Of a DNA stretch of 64,000 nucleotides, positions 1-11,571 are shown piece by piece (the first letter of the stretch is position 1; the number at the start of each line of letters is the position of its first letter). The position numbers were made by a program, and so were the translations under genes. Under the pieces are notes generated by a model. It was not told where the DNA came from. It ran no database searches and saw only the letters and a program-made list of their open reading frames with translations. Origin of the DNA: Calliopum simillimum (taxonomy: Eukaryota; Arthropoda; Insecta; Diptera; Lauxaniidae); NCBI GenBank assembly GCA_951812925.1, contig OX638369.1, positions 23,217,329 through 23,281,328 of the forward strand. The letters are read 5' to 3'.

Positions 1-837
1 ACTCACATTATTAAAAACTCTCATTTGCTAATGTATGCAGATGATATGAAAATATACAGGATTGTGAAGGGAGTTGAAGACAGTTTCCTACTTCATTCTG
101 ACTTGAAATCTTTTGAAGTTTGGTGTTGTAAAAATAGCTTACATTCTTATAAATTCCAAACAATGACTTTTTCTAGAAAAAATCAAATCGTAGAGTATAA
201 TTATAAATTTAATGATAAACAAATCTGTCGTGTCGATTCAGTCAAAGACCTTGGTATAAATTTTGATGCTAAACTAACGTTCAATGAACATATTAATCAA
301 ATTTGTAAAAAATCTTCATCACTGCTTGGCTTTATTAAACGATGGGCAAAAGAATTTAATAGCCCTTTAGTAACGGTGACTTTATATAACACAATTGTGC
401 GTCCTCACTTAGAATACGCTAGCCAAGTTTGGTCACCATTTTATAATATACACATTGATAGAATTGAAAGAATTCAAAAAAATTTTGTTTGTTCTTCAAA
501 CCTTCCTCCTAATGAGGATCGTTTGAAGTTGTTACGTATGCAGTCTTTGAGTACGCGTAGAAATATAGCGGATATACTTTATCTGCATCAGCTTATTACA
601 GGGTCTCTTGCCGCACCAGAGCTTCTTAAATATATTTATTTTAATACTAACCGAAGAAGTAATCGTAACTCTAATCAATTATTTTATCAACCGGTTAGTA
701 GAACTAATTATATGGCTTCAGCCCCTTTTAATCGCATGACAACTCTTATAAATCATTGCGAAGTATATAGTATTAGCTTGTCAAAAGGTCAACTCAAACT
801 TAGATTGGTCGTTGGTCATTGGTTGTTTTTTATTTAA
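1..837 (+). CDS. Partial jockey-like LINE reverse transcriptase (C-terminal end)
   Basis: Open frame that is already running at base 1, so the element extends upstream of the window. It starts inside the reverse transcriptase palm at the YADD motif (LMYADDMKIYR), whose two aspartates bind catalytic metal. The thumb region follows, with the signatures VKDLGINFDAKLTFNEHI and RPHLEYASQVWSP, typical of jockey/CR1-group LINEs. The product would copy LINE RNA at a nicked target site. The endonuclease and most of the RT lie outside the window. The last ~15 residues look out of frame, so the true C-terminus may be frameshifted. An (ATT)n run near 1129-1143 could be the 3' tail, but I cannot prove it. 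Host domestication is unlikely. Confidence 0.85.
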   Translation, partial: THIIKNSHLLMYADDMKIYRIVKGVEDSFLLHSDLKSFEVWCCKNSLHSYKFQTMTFSRKNQIVEYNYKFNDKQICRVDSVKDLGINFDAKLTFNEHINQICKKSSSLLGFIKRWAKEFNSPLVTVTLYNTIVRPHLEYASQVWSPFYNIHIDRIERIQKNFVCSSNLPPNEDRLKLLRMQSLSTRRNIADILYLHQLITGSLAAPELLKYIYFNTNRRSNRNSNQLFYQPVSRTNYMASAPFNRMTTLINHCEVYSISLSKGQLKLRLVVGHWLFFI

Positions 838-1854
838 TGTTTGTGTTGTCCGAGCCCCACAGCATGCAGGGTTAATTTTTTCTAACATTCATTCCTTGGA
901 TCATGTTATTACATACATACAACTGCATTTATGCATTTGTAGTTATGTATACAAGTGATCTGAGTAGGTATGTTGAGAAAGTGAGAAAAAGCTAAGAAAA
1001 AATTATAAAAAAATAACACATTAAAACTCATAATTTTTTCATTTTCCTAATTTATTTAAAGCTTTACTTGATTTAAAGCTTGAAGCTGAATAGTCAAGAA
1101 GGCTAATAGCTGTAGTAGCTAAACTCTATTATTATTATTATTATAAAAATGATGTACGCATATTTACATGCAGCACCTCATTTTGTAAAAAATGGATTTT
1201 TATAGGAAAGTAAGTTAATAAAAAACACTGTAACACTTTTTCGAAATGTAAGAAAAATCCAAAGTTGAAGTAAGTATTTTTATAAAAAATGTCTTGTGAC
1301 ATACAGGTCATAATTGATTTCGATCAAAACTTTTGAATTTGAGACCCAACTGAAGGACTTAACGTCAAACATCAGTGTTTTTCGATCGTTCTTCGAACAA
1401 ATCTCAGGAGCCATGAAACCGTTGATATCATAAAATAAATGATCTACATTTCCATCTTTGAGCTCGTTGCTCTGTAAATTGCATAGGTAAGGCACCTATG
1501 TAACGGCATTTAAGTACGCGTAACTTTTTTTATCAATAAATGTATTCTGTGTAAATATTTTGTTTTTATTTATGGGTTGGTATTGCTTTTGTATTTGTTC
1601 ATTAAAAAGTGCATTATTCATAAGAAATTTTAGAAATTTTAATATAAAGTTTATTTCATATGTGCTACATAGCAGAATCTTGTCAAGAAGGTTTCAATTA
1701 TCACTGACAGTTTATATATAACTGCATGCAATTTGGGTTGCAATTGAGTTATTGTTGGATTGCAGTGCATTAAAGCTCAAGTGTTGATTATTGAATAAAA
1801 AGTGCTTCCCCCAGTAAAGTAAAAAACAAAAAATTTCAATATTAAGGAGTGAAA
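838..1854. other. AT-rich non-coding stretch
   Basis: No gene seen. The first ~300 bp may be the 3' UTR of the preceding LINE. It has an imperfect palindrome around ACATACATACAACTGC...GTAGTTATGTAT (about 911-951) and a short (ATT)n run near 1129-1143. Short minus-strand frames here resemble nothing I know. Confidence 0.5.
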
Positions 1855-2299
1855 TAGGGTAAGCGCGAGAGATGTGGCACCCCTGTGTGATATGGCAACC
1901 CTATCAATTTCATTACTTGCAGCTTTCATAGCATTTAAATATCAAAACTGTTAAATTTTTCTACGCGAGAGACTTCGTGGTTCGTCTAGCTTTAGTTACA
2001 ATTATCACTAGTGTGTGGGATTTTTAAAATAATTTTGGGAATGTAAGCGGCTGACTTTTGTTTTGCAAATATTTCAAGGGGCAGCAGAAAGGTGAGTATT
2101 TAATACAGCTTTGTGGTGCATTTATCCAAACAAACAGAACGAGCGCGAGTAAACATTTTTTTTCGTTTCGGGGCATTTTTACTCGGTTTATACCAAGAGG
2201 GAGATTACTACGGGTGATATGGTTCTGCTGGTATTTCTCTCATTGAATGTTATAAGATATTTGGAATTACAAATATGTAATGCTTGAATCATCACCCAA

Positions 2300-2315
2300 G
2301 ATATGGCGCCATATC
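2300..2315. repeat. Perfect 16-bp palindrome inside the TA-flanked element
   Basis: GATATGGCGCCATATC is a perfect palindrome made of two head-to-head copies of the element's internal GGGTGATATGG-type motif. It may be a paired transposase-binding site. That function is inference from position only. Confidence 0.7.
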
Positions 2316-2508
2316 ACCCATTCTCTCGGGTGATTTGGCACTTTATAGCATTTTTTTAAAATGAAAAAAGAAAAAAACACATATTTGCAATAATTTTTAC
2401 TCTAGTTGAAGTACCTTTTTTTGTTTTAAATTAATAAAAGAATAAATTTGTGTTTAGTTTTTTAAAAATCTTTTTTAATTCTGGTTTTAAAGCAGTTTAA
2501 CAACAAGG

Positions 2509-4291
2509 GTTAAAGGGTGTAAAAACATGCTCCTAAACAGGATAATTTCGTCTGAATTAGGAGAACTTTCCCTTATAAGATCAATATCAATGGGTACACC
2601 ACAGGGTGGTGTTATATCCCCGCTACTTTGGGTTCTTGTTGTAGATGATTTGCTACGAATCATAAGTTGACAGGGTGTCAAGGTAGTAGCTTATGCTGAT
2701 GATATTCTTTTGCTTGTGTCAAAACGTGACTTAAATATTTTAAAAACATTATTTTGCGGAACGCTAAGTGTGGGCTGAGCATTAATGCTCAAAAAAAGAT
2801 CTTGTTGTGTTCACGAATAAACACAAAATACCAAGTTTTCGGCATCCAACTCGGAATAACGTTCGTTTGATTCCAAAGGAAAGTGCCAAATATCTAGGCA
2901 TAATCCTCGATAGAAAATTGTCTTGGAAGATGAATATAGAAGAAAGGGCACGCAAAGCAAGTGTTGCTTTTTACACATGCAAAATGATGTTTAATAAATC
3001 TTGGGGCCTTAAGCCAAAAGTAGTTTTGTGGATGTACAAGGCAATCATAAGACCAATTCTGACCTACGGAATTCTTGTATGTTGGAAAGCCTTAAGCAAG
3101 CAAATCTTTTTGGCAATCGTATCAAAAATACAAAGAATGGCAGGTGTAGGAGTTAGCGGAGCTATTAACACTGTGTCCTTTGCTGCTCTAGACGCTTTGC
3201 TTCATTAAGAGCCTCTTTATGTTTATGCTAAAGGAGTTGCAGCAAAAAGTAAGTGCTATCAGGTTGAAGGAATCTGGCGTCTGGACTTCAAAACCTTATG
3301 GCCATGGTAGTATTTTTGCACAATTCCCTTGCTGCGATATTGATAGTGGAACTGATTACATTACTCTTACTCTCATATTCTCAACCAACTTTCAAGTGAA
3401 AATACCTGAAAGAAGTGGTTGGACTCCGATTCTGATTACAAGGGAATATACACTGATGGCTCAAAAATGGAGTCTGGTACAGGGGCTTATTCTAAGGATT
3501 TGCATAGTAGCGAATCTTTTGCTCTACCTCACTACTGTAGTGTATTTCAAGCGGAAATTCTAGCTGTCTGGAAAGCATGCCAAATTATTAAACCAAAAAT
3601 TTATGATCGTCATGACACTTCTGTCATTTACGTTGATAGTCAGGCGGCCATTAACGCTCTTAGTTCCAACACCACTAAGTCTAGCTTAGTCTTAGATTGC
3701 AGGAAAGCTCAATGTGAAGTAGGTAGGAGCCCAATATGGATCTTACAATATGTTGGGTTCCTGGGCACAGCAATTTCATTGACAATGAGAATGCTGACGA
3801 ACTTACTAGGAAAGGGTCTTCAACTGACACAATTTCCGAGACCTATATTATGAAACCACTTGCATTAATTAGAGCCAATATTAACTCAAAATGTATTTTA
3901 TGGATTAATTTTAGATGGTCTGATTTAACAACATGTTCTACGTTAGGAGCAATATGGCCACTTTATGACGCAAATAGAACACGAAGAATTATCTCATTAG
4001 ACAGGCAACCCCTCAGAACCTTAATTGGTGTCATTACAGGGCACTACTTTGTTGGTAGGCACGCCTCAAGGTTGGGGCTTACCGACGTAGGTGATCTTTG
4101 CAGAAGCTGTAAAGATCCTGATGTCGAAGAGTCCATTTTTCATTTGCTTTGTGAATGCCCAGCGTTGGCTAACCGACGTTTTAAGGTGTTCGAAAGTCAT
4201 TTTTTCGACTCTCTTGAAGATATACAATGGGCCCAATCGCGGCCTAAGTTATGATAGCAACTGCTATCTCCCGAGCTAACCTAACCTAACC
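2509..4291 (+). mobile_element. 5'-truncated LINE (R1/LOA-like, with RNase H) with target-site duplication
   Basis: The insertion is bracketed by direct repeats TAACAACAAGG (2498-2508) and TAACAACAAAGG (4292-4303). These fit a target-site duplication of about 11-12 bp made by target-primed reverse transcription. The copy begins inside the RT domain, so it is 5'-truncated. It ends in a short (CTAAC)n tail instead of poly(A). It landed inside the TA-flanked DNA element and is therefore younger than it. Confidence 0.85.
2521..4254 (+). pseudogene. Broken LINE ORF2: reverse transcriptase, RNase H and C-terminal zinc knuckle
   Basis: Reading along the plus strand gives the RT palm (MGTPQGGVISPLLWVLVVDD near 2590; VVAYADDILLL near 2685). 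Next come the RT thumb (YLGIILDRKLSWKMNIEERA, WMYKAIIRPILTYG) and an RNase H domain whose acidic residues lie in YTDGSK, FQAEILAVWKA, IYVDSQAA and the DNENADEL part. The C-terminus has C-x2-C (CRSC near 4100) and HLLCECPAL, the usual zinc knuckle. Breaks: an in-frame stop after LLRIIS (~2668), a frameshift near 2760-2800, a stop near 3206, and more shifts before and within RNase H (about 3400 and 3730). RT plus RNase H and this knuckle fit the R1/LOA/I group. The exact clade is uncertain. It is not functional. Confidence 0.88.
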
Positions 4292-4295
4292 TAAC
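4276..4295 (+). repeat. (CTAAC)4 LINE 3' tail, same unit as insect TTAGG telomere repeat
   Basis: Four exact CTAAC units form the LINE 3' end. The last bases overlap the target duplication. The unit is a rotation of CCTAA, the complement of the TTAGG telomeric repeat of many insects. Diptera are known to have lost that telomere repeat. Confidence 0.85.
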
Positions 4296-4328
4296 AACAA
4301 AGGTGCCATAACTCCCGCGTTTACCCTA

Positions 4329-5444
4329 CTGTTACTTTAAGTAGTAAGATTTATTTGTGATTTTAAAATGCAATCGAAAATTCCATACATTTCACAAATA
4401 ATATCCTTCTACCCTAAGTTCACATATTTAAGTTGAAGAAAACTCTGTGTTGTTAACTCTTTAAATAAATCAAAACTTAAAAGCTAAGTCTCGCAAGTCA
4501 TTAAAGCAACTTTTTAGGTTTAATTTTTGTTGTTTTTTTGCTAACCATCTACCCAGCCGTTTGCTATTTTGCTGTCATTTTTAACTTTCGCAAATGTTAT
4601 TCGACAGCAAAATCAAAGAGCAGCATCAAGAAAAAATTGTTTAAAAATAAAAAAGAGCCCACGAATGTTCTGTACATTAATTTTCATCAAATCATAGAAA
4701 AATTTATAAATATCCCTAAACAGACAGAAAGTGTCTGAAAGAGGGCATGTGTACTTTTTAAAGATTTTTTGAAAAGTGAAATATAGTTAAATTTTAACAA
4801 ATAATAATTTTGACCCTCTAAAAATTTATTTTCAAAATGCTTATTTCTTAAATAAAATTTAAATAAATTAATTTTTTTGCAAGTTTTTCTTACACAAAGT
4901 CAGTCTACGTCCTTACAAATTTATCACTTTTATTTCAAAAAGCAACCCTTTTCTCATGTTTATATCATTTATATCTTTTAGTTTGCTGACTGTTTCGTTC
5001 AGTTTTGTGGAAAATTAAAAAAAAAAAATTGTTTTACAGTCAATGATGACTGACGTGAAATGTGTGGGGGCTTTAGTTTTTTATTTGGTTCTAAAACCAT
5101 AGAGCAGAGAGCATAAAAACCAAAAAAATAAACCACAGCAAACAATATGAGAAAAAGTAATTTTGCAACTTGAAAATTACAAACCAACACGCAGGATATG
5201 TCTGCGGCGATGTTGCTGCGGGTAGCATTTTCGTGCCATAAAAGCGGATGAAACAACGTTACGTCTGGTACAAAGTGAAAGATTGTGGCGCACAAAGTCA
5301 CAAATTAAAGGCAACATTTGGTTTTTAGTTTTTAAAAACTTAAAAGCAATAGTTAAAAGTAGTGATGACATTTAGAATTCTTTCAATTGTAAGTACTAAA
5401 TATGTAGTAAATCTTTTTTGAACGAGTTAGGAATAGCATTTCAA
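4329..5444. other. AT-rich non-coding stretch
   Basis: No gene or element recognised. Short open frames are low-complexity (Lys/Phe/Asn-rich) and have no supporting motif. Confidence 0.5.
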
Positions 5445-6412
5445 GTCCGCGACACTTTTTTGGAGAATCATTTTGGATCATTTTTTTGAAAACACTCCCT
5501 TTTATATTTTTTTAAGGAAAAATTTTGTGACTCTTTTTTTAGGGACACATTTTGGAGACACATTTTTTGACTATTTGGTTTAGGTCACATTTATGGACCT
5601 TTTTCTATGGGGACAGATTTTTCGACACATTCCTTACGCAAAAAGTTACACATTTTTCAACACTTTTTTGAAAAATCATTTAATACAATTTGTTTCAGAA
5701 TACTTTTTTCAACACATATTTTTGGCTACACATTTCTTGGACCCATCTTTTTCGACCTTTTTTTTGGGGACACACTTTTCAATCCTTTTCTTGTAGTTAC
5801 AAGTTAAATATTTTTTGGCAATAAAATTTTTCGACACTTTTTTTGTAACACATTATTCGATAATTTGTTTGAGGACTCATTTTACGACAATTTGCCTTAG
5901 GACACATTTTTCAAACTCTTTTTGGAGACACATTTTTCGACAGTTTGGTTTATTTTGTGGAAACATTTTTCTACAACTTGTTTCAAGACACATATTTCCA
6001 CACTTTGTTTTTGGAGACATATTTTCGGCACTTATTGGCGATACATTTTTCGACACCTTTTTGTGACACATTATTCAAAAGTTTGTTTGAAGGTACATTT
6101 TTCTACCCTTTTTTTGGAGAGCTATTATTTGACAATGTGTTTAAGAGCATATTTTTTGACCAATATTTATATTTATATATATTTTGTGACACATTTTTCA
6201 ACACTTTTTGGAGACACATTTTTCTACAATTTGTTAGAGGACGTAATTTTTTCTGCTCTTGTTTTGGACACATTATTCGACAATTTTTCTATTCTTGTTT
6301 TGGAGAGCCATTATTCGACAATGAGTTTGAGGGCACAATTTTTGATCCTTTTTTTTTGGTGACACATTGTTCGACTTTTGCTTAGGGGAATCATTTTTTA
6401 ACTCTTTTTAGC
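5445..6412 (+). repeat. Degenerate minisatellite (GACACATTTTTCGACA-type units)
   Basis: About 0.97 kb of diverged tandem units of roughly 35-45 bp. They are built from the phrases GGAGACACATTTTT, CGACACTTTTTT and TTTGTTTGAGGACACATT. Overlapping frames rich in Phe/Thr/His/Asp arise only from the repeat. Units differ by substitutions and indels, so this is an old array. Confidence 0.8.
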
Positions 6413-6893
6413 GAACATTTTTTGTCGGCACTTTCCGTTATTCTGTTATATTTTACAAACTATACAAGTTATTTTGATCAAATTTAGTAGGAAGATGTCG
6501 AACATGAATGTCATAACCTGAATGAAATGTTAGTGTTCCTATTTTTCAATAAAATGCATTTTTAACTTCAAAAAATTTGGTTCAGTTTTTTAACTGGTCA
6601 TACTATAGATGTCGTCTAGCCTTCTCAAACTTTTCTGTTCAGCTAATTGTTAAAGAAAAATTTAATAAAATTCAGTGGCGGGCTTCATAATGGAGTAATT
6701 CCAACAAGTTTTGTTGACAATACCACTATGTATCGGTAACCAAATCAATTTTATTTGAGAAGTTTAGTTGAATCTACTCCCAAACCAATAATGAGGTGGT
6801 TTTGAAAGAGATTTATGGGTAATACTACCAATTTGCTAACTGAATAGATACTTTTTAATATATATTTTCTATGTATATATTTCATTTCATATA
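6413..6893. other. Non-coding stretch
   Basis: Nothing recognised between the minisatellite and the mariner inverted repeat. Confidence 0.5.
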
Positions 6894-8174
6894 CAGTGTG
6901 ACAAATATGTGTTGATACAAAATTATTAAATGTTATTTTAACTAAGGCAATTTAAATGAACAAACATTAAATGAAGTTAAAATATTTTGTTTATCAAGCA
7001 ATTACTCGATGGCTTGATCTTTGTTAGCCACAACCCGCCAAATTCTGCAATCAAAATTGTTACACGCAGCACGCACTGATGTTATCGATATTTTGTCCTA
7101 TATATCAATAAAAGCAACTTTAAAGTCCTTCAAGCTTCTGTATCTGTATTCGTTGAGTCACTGTACCATATATCCCCATATGCAGAAATCCAAATGATTG
7201 CAGTCTGGAGAGCTAGGAGGCCATTCATCCTTAGGTATAAAATCTGTCAAATTTTGCTTACACCAGTCTTGAACCGGCTTAACAGTGTGAGCAGGTGTAC
7301 CATCCAATAATAGTTTTCTCCATACATGGCCTGAACACTAGGCTTAAAATTTTTCTGTAAGACTTCTTCCAGGTAATACTGAACGTTTATTTTAACACCT
7401 TTGTCAATGAAGACTAGCGACAATTTACCTTTGCTGGATATGGCACCCCAGGCCATAACAGATGACGAGTTTTGATATCTTGGTACATGCTTCTTATTAT
7501 TTGGGATGTCTTTGTATGATACTGCCCAAAGTCTGTCATTTTGCGTGTGGTGAGGAGCTTCCAGCACAAAAAGTTTTTCATCGGAAAAAACTATATCATC
7601 GCCAGCGTGCCAAGAAAGGAATAGTTTCGATCTTTGCCATCGCTTTTCCTCGGTCGCATTAGTAAGGCCATGCATTTTATTTTTTTTAAAGTCTTTCATA
7701 TTGAGGTCACAACACAAAAGGAGCCAAAAAAATTCTTTGTTCATTCCTATATTTTTGGCCATCTTTCGTGCTAAACGGTCACAATTTCTTCGGATTCTTT
7801 CACGAACTATTTTGATCGCATTCGCGGTACGGATGTTCCTTTAACTCCCACATTTTTTACGATTTTGTATGAAGCCAGTATCGACGAACAGCTTAATGTT
7901 ATAATACACATAATTCCTCTTAACTCCTAAATTTGACAACTCGCAGAAGATGGCTCCACAACTTAAACCACTTTTGAATTTATTTACAACTAAAGAGCGT
8001 ATATCAGCCATGCCAAATTACTTCCTACTTTCGCGTCTTATACGATTTGAATTTATTTTTTCATATAACTGAAATATTACAAAACATTGTGCAATGAAAA
8101 TTAAACTAATGCTACTATGTTTCTAACAGATACAGTGCTTCAAAGTTTTGTATGAAGACATATTTGTCACACTC
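6894..8174 (-). mobile_element. maT-like (DD37D) mariner element, inactive
   Basis: The ends are inverted repeats: CAGTGTGACAAATATGT at 6894 preceded by TA, and ACATATTTGTCACACT near 8158-8173. The second copy has lost its outer bases. The span of ~1.28 kb is normal for a full-length mariner. A transposase relic lies on the minus strand between the repeats. Confidence 0.85.
7002..8011 (-). pseudogene. mariner/maT-type transposase pseudogene (DD37D)
   Basis: The ancestral protein cut and pasted the element by a DDD mechanism. The start at 8011 (MADIRSLVV) opens an N-terminal helix-turn-helix region. An in-frame stop follows near 7845. The catalytic part shows FSDEKLF (first Asp), NDRLWA and SVMAWGAISSKGKL. 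After a frameshift near 7310 come DGTPAHTVKPV (second Asp) and WPPSSPDCNHLDF (third Asp). Exactly 37 residues separate the second and third Asp by my count, which is the maT signature. Further stops lie in the C-terminal part. The longest surviving open piece is 7247-7762. It cannot make an active enzyme. Confidence 0.88.
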
Positions 8175-9421
8175 TTGCATGTAATTCTGTCTGATAAACA
8201 CTGAACACTGACTCATGCAGTCAAATAAATTTTGTAAGTAAGCAATCTGACCTCATTTGTTTTTGGAGCCGTCTGTGTACCACAATAGATAATCGCCAAC
8301 GAAATGAAGCCGTTCCTATTCTCAAGTGTTTCTACGCATGAGATTATTATATATGCAGTAATTGCCTACTTGTGATGTTAAGGTTTTTGTTGATGATCAA
8401 TTATTTCTTTTCTCATCTCCAGATGGAAAGTTAGTTAATCAAGCGCCACTTCCAGGGCAGCAGTTGGTGCAGTTTTCATAGCCCTTTTGACTGATATGCA
8501 AGCCATTCTTTGCAATCCACAGGGTGTCACTTGCAGAATATGCACACAACTTAATGCATTGTTGACACTTTTGATTAAATTAATGTAAATGCAATACTCT
8601 TTATGGGGAAAAACAAAAAAACAAAGACATAACCTACTGTTCGATGTACCCGTATGACCCGATTTTGTTGACAGCGCATTGCCAGCGGCTTAATAACTCA
8701 ATTTCCGTTATTGTTTTTCCATATTTTTTGCCCCTGTTGTTGTTGTTGTTTTTGTTGTTTATATCCTGTTATTTATTTAATCATACAGTCAAGGATAACG
8801 ATGATTGTATTTCGTTTTCACAAAAGCCAATACGCTGAGCTGCAGTATATGAAAATGTAGTCCTTTCATTCTTTTATAGCATTGCAACGTACGTACTCTC
8901 ATAATTCAATATGGTTGGCGTCATGACACATGCAATATGTAACGCATAGCAACAGCAACGACGGCGCACGATTGTTTGACTTTGATGGGGTTTTTCATAT
9001 TTTTTTCATTCACTTCAGTGTTGGTTGAGCTATCCCTTTGCTGCAATTGACGCAATGCGTCCTTAATTCTTATTGAATGAAAAGTGCACTGCACTGTGTT
9101 GCATTGCGCTGCAGTGTTGAATATCCTTGTTGGAAATTAAGTTGTTGCTAAGAAACTTTATGCTTAGCTTAATGTTGCTGCTAAAGTTGAAGCAAAATGG
9201 CAACCATTGAAATTTTCTATTTAACTAGGAAGTTCACAGATGGTTTGGAGTATTTCTCACTGCTGCCGCTAATGCACTGCAGAGCATGTGTTACTCTATA
9301 ACTGTGTTAAATAACTTTCATTTTGTAAGGAATTGACTTGTACAATTTGATTAGTTTGAATGAAATGCCAACAATTGAAAGCTGATTATGAATAGTGTTG
9401 GATCAATAAAGTGAATTATTT
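8175..9421. other. Non-coding stretch with simple repeats
   Basis: No gene seen. It contains a (TTG)n-rich run near 8727-8760 and TGCA-rich sequence near 9077-9120. Otherwise featureless. Confidence 0.5.
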
Positions 9422-9425
9422 ACTG

Positions 9426-11254
9426 TGTAACGATTGTTTTGTTCCAGAGGCTGAGGTAGCGTCAGCGGTTGCCATGGTCAACTAAAAGACAATCAAACTT
9501 TCAGTTTACAAAATACTTTATTTTTATTTATTTAATTTTTAATTGCAAATTATTTTTACATTGGTTTATTTGGGTTTTTCATAAAGAAGTTTACAATCGG
9601 ATAATTTATTTAATTTATTTAATTCGTTTTTATTTTATTTCGCTGGGATACTGCTGGCTGAATTCCTCTTCTCCTGGAATGTCGTCCTGTACTTGATCCT
9701 GGATTTTATGGCAGTTTTCCAGGTGACAATGGGTTTTGGTTATTGACTACGGGTACTGAAATGATACTATATTGAGTATCCAGCACCGTGGATAAACCTC
9801 TGGTCACTTAAGGTGCCAGGAGCCTTTGTGGAAGATATACAAGATCTTCCAGGCAACTACAATCCTATGATCACGGGTACTGAAATGATACTATATTGAG
9901 TATCCAGCACCGTGGATAATCCTCTGGTCACTTAAGGTGCCAGGATCCTGTGTGGAAGATATACAAGATCTTCCAGGCGACTACAATCCTATGATCACGG
10001 GAACTGAAATGATACTATATGGAGTATCCAGCACCGTGGATAATCCTCTGGTCACTTAAGGTGCCAGGAGCCTATGTGGAAGATATACAAGATCTTCCAG
10101 GCGACTACAATCCTATGATCACGGGTACTGAAATGATACTATATGGAGTATCCAGCACCGTGGATAATTCTCTGGTCACTTAAGGTGCCAGGAGCCTGTG
10201 TGGAAGATATACAAGATCTTCCAGGCGACTACAATCCTATGATCACGGATGCTGAAATGATACTATATGGAGTATCCAGCACCGTGGATAATCCTCTGGT
10301 CACTTAAGGTGCCAGGAGCCTGTGTGGAAGATATACAAGATCTTCCAGGCGACTACAATCTATGATCACGGGTACTGAAATGATACTATATGGAGTATCC
10401 AGCACCGTGGATAATCCTCTGGTCACTTAAGGTGCCAGGAGCCTATGTGGAAGATATACAAGATCTTCCAGGCGACTACAATCCTATGATCACGGGTACT
10501 GAAATGATACTATATGGAGTATCCAGCTCCGTGGATAATCCTCTGGTCACTTAAGGTGCCAGGAGCCTATGTGGAAGATATACAAGATCTTCCAGGCGAC
10601 TACAATCCTATGATCACGGGTACTGAAATGATACTATATGGAGTATCCAGCACCGTGGATAAATCTCTGGTCACTTAAGGTGCCAGGAGCCTGTGTGGAA
10701 GATATACAAGATCTTCCAGGCGACTACAATCCTACGATCACGGGTACTGAAATGATACTATATGGAGTATCCAGCACCGTGGATAATCCTCTGGTCACTT
10801 AAGGTACCAGGAGCCTGTGTGGAAGATATACAAGATCTCCCAGGTGATTACAGTTTAACAAACTACCCTAAGATACCTAGGAATACGAGGCCTTTGCACT
10901 ACTACCCTTTGGCATTCAATGTTTAAAACATCAAGATTATTTTTATTTAACTTTGATGTTGTCGCACTGAATGTTTGGCTGTGACTGCCTGCCTTCTGTG
11001 TTTGACGTCGTGCTTTTATAGTCGTGAGCCGCGGCCAGTTTGTTGTGTTTTTCACTGTGTGTGTGTATATGTGTGACGACAATGCATTTGTTGTTGCCTA
11101 TATGCACGTGAGTAAGTTATTGAGGGAAGATTTATTTGAAGTACTGTTGGTTTTTGTTACTGTTTTTGGTGTTTTTCTTTGTTTGTGGAATATTCATATT
11201 GAATATTTATGATATGTTATTATATTATATTGTGGCGTCATTAGGGACGTTACA
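9426..11254 (-). repeat. 3' LTR of the gag-only retrotransposon
   Basis: 1829 bp with terminal TGTAACG/CGTTACA inverted ends. It differs from its partner at 10070, 10429, 10524, 11106 and 11234 (approximate positions). It holds nine 124-bp repeats. AATAAA-type signals on the minus strand near 9510-9535 suggest polyadenylation close to the distal end. Confidence 0.95.
9750..10855. repeat. Nine tandem ~124-bp repeats in the 3' LTR
   Basis: Units start at CGGGTACTGAAATGATACTA (9750, 9874 and onwards, ending with 10741). One unit is 1 bp short. Each unit has three near-palindromes in a row: ATACTATATGGAGTAT, CTGGTCACTTAAGGTGCCAG and GGAAGATATACAAGATCTTCC. Unit-to-unit differences are few and mostly shared with the other LTR. 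Confidence 0.95.
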
Positions 11255-11267
11255 GTCCCCTCCTACT
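11255..11267 (-). promoter_or_regulatory. Polypurine tract of the LTR retrotransposon
   Basis: On the minus strand AGTAGGAGGGGAC lies directly against the 3' LTR start TGTAACG. That is the expected place for priming plus-strand DNA synthesis. Confidence 0.75.
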
Positions 11268-11571
11268 TCGCAGACGGGAACCTTCTCGTCGACAGGATCC
11301 CCTTCTCTCTTCGCGATTTTATTATTTTTCCAGTTATTGGTTCGAAGTATCACGTGTTCTCGTCAAGATGTAGGTACCTTGTTTGTGGGGTGGTTTCTTT
11401 TATAAAATTAATTTTCGTATAATTTTATATATAATTTTTTTTGTCTTTGCTTGTTTTTTTTTTTTCCCTTGTTATTTATGTTTTTTTTTTCACGTTTAAT
11501 TTAATTTAATTTAATTCTGTTGGCACTTCAGGGTTTTTTTTCCTCTCCAGGTTGAGTTTTTTTTCCCCATT
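11268..11571 (-). other. Non-coding part of the retrotransposon interior
   Basis: About 300 bp between the gag stop and the polypurine tract. It has T-rich runs on the plus strand and no pol motif in any frame. Either pol was deleted here or the lineage never carried it. Confidence 0.6.

Larger units (their letters stand above)
1857..4326. mobile_element. TA-flanked non-autonomous DNA element with inverted ends, split by a LINE
   Basis: The ends are inverted copies: GGGTAAGCGCGAGAG at 1857 and CTCCCGCGTTTACCC ending at 4326. Both run into a TGGCAC motif and both abut TA (1855-1856 and 4327-4328), a duplication typical of Tc1/mariner/pogo-type transposition. Without the LINE inserted at ~2509-4291 the element is about 0.68 kb. 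It has no transposase. Its interior repeats the end motif: GTGATATGGCAACCC near 1891, GGGTGATATGG near 2212, a head-to-head pair at 2293-2320 and TCGGGTGATTTGGCAC near 2326. The superfamily is not established. Confidence 0.7.

Noticed and set aside
4276..4295. True telomere or interstitial telomeric repeat
   Set aside because: It is only 20 bp, sits exactly at the LINE 3' end and is followed by the target duplication, so it is the LINE tail.
5593..6385. Overlapping Phe/Thr-rich frames
   Set aside because: They arise from the degenerate minisatellite and occur in several frames at once.
10855..11405. Short frames duplicated at ~14562-14919
   Set aside because: They are LTR sequence, present in both LTRs, without coding features.
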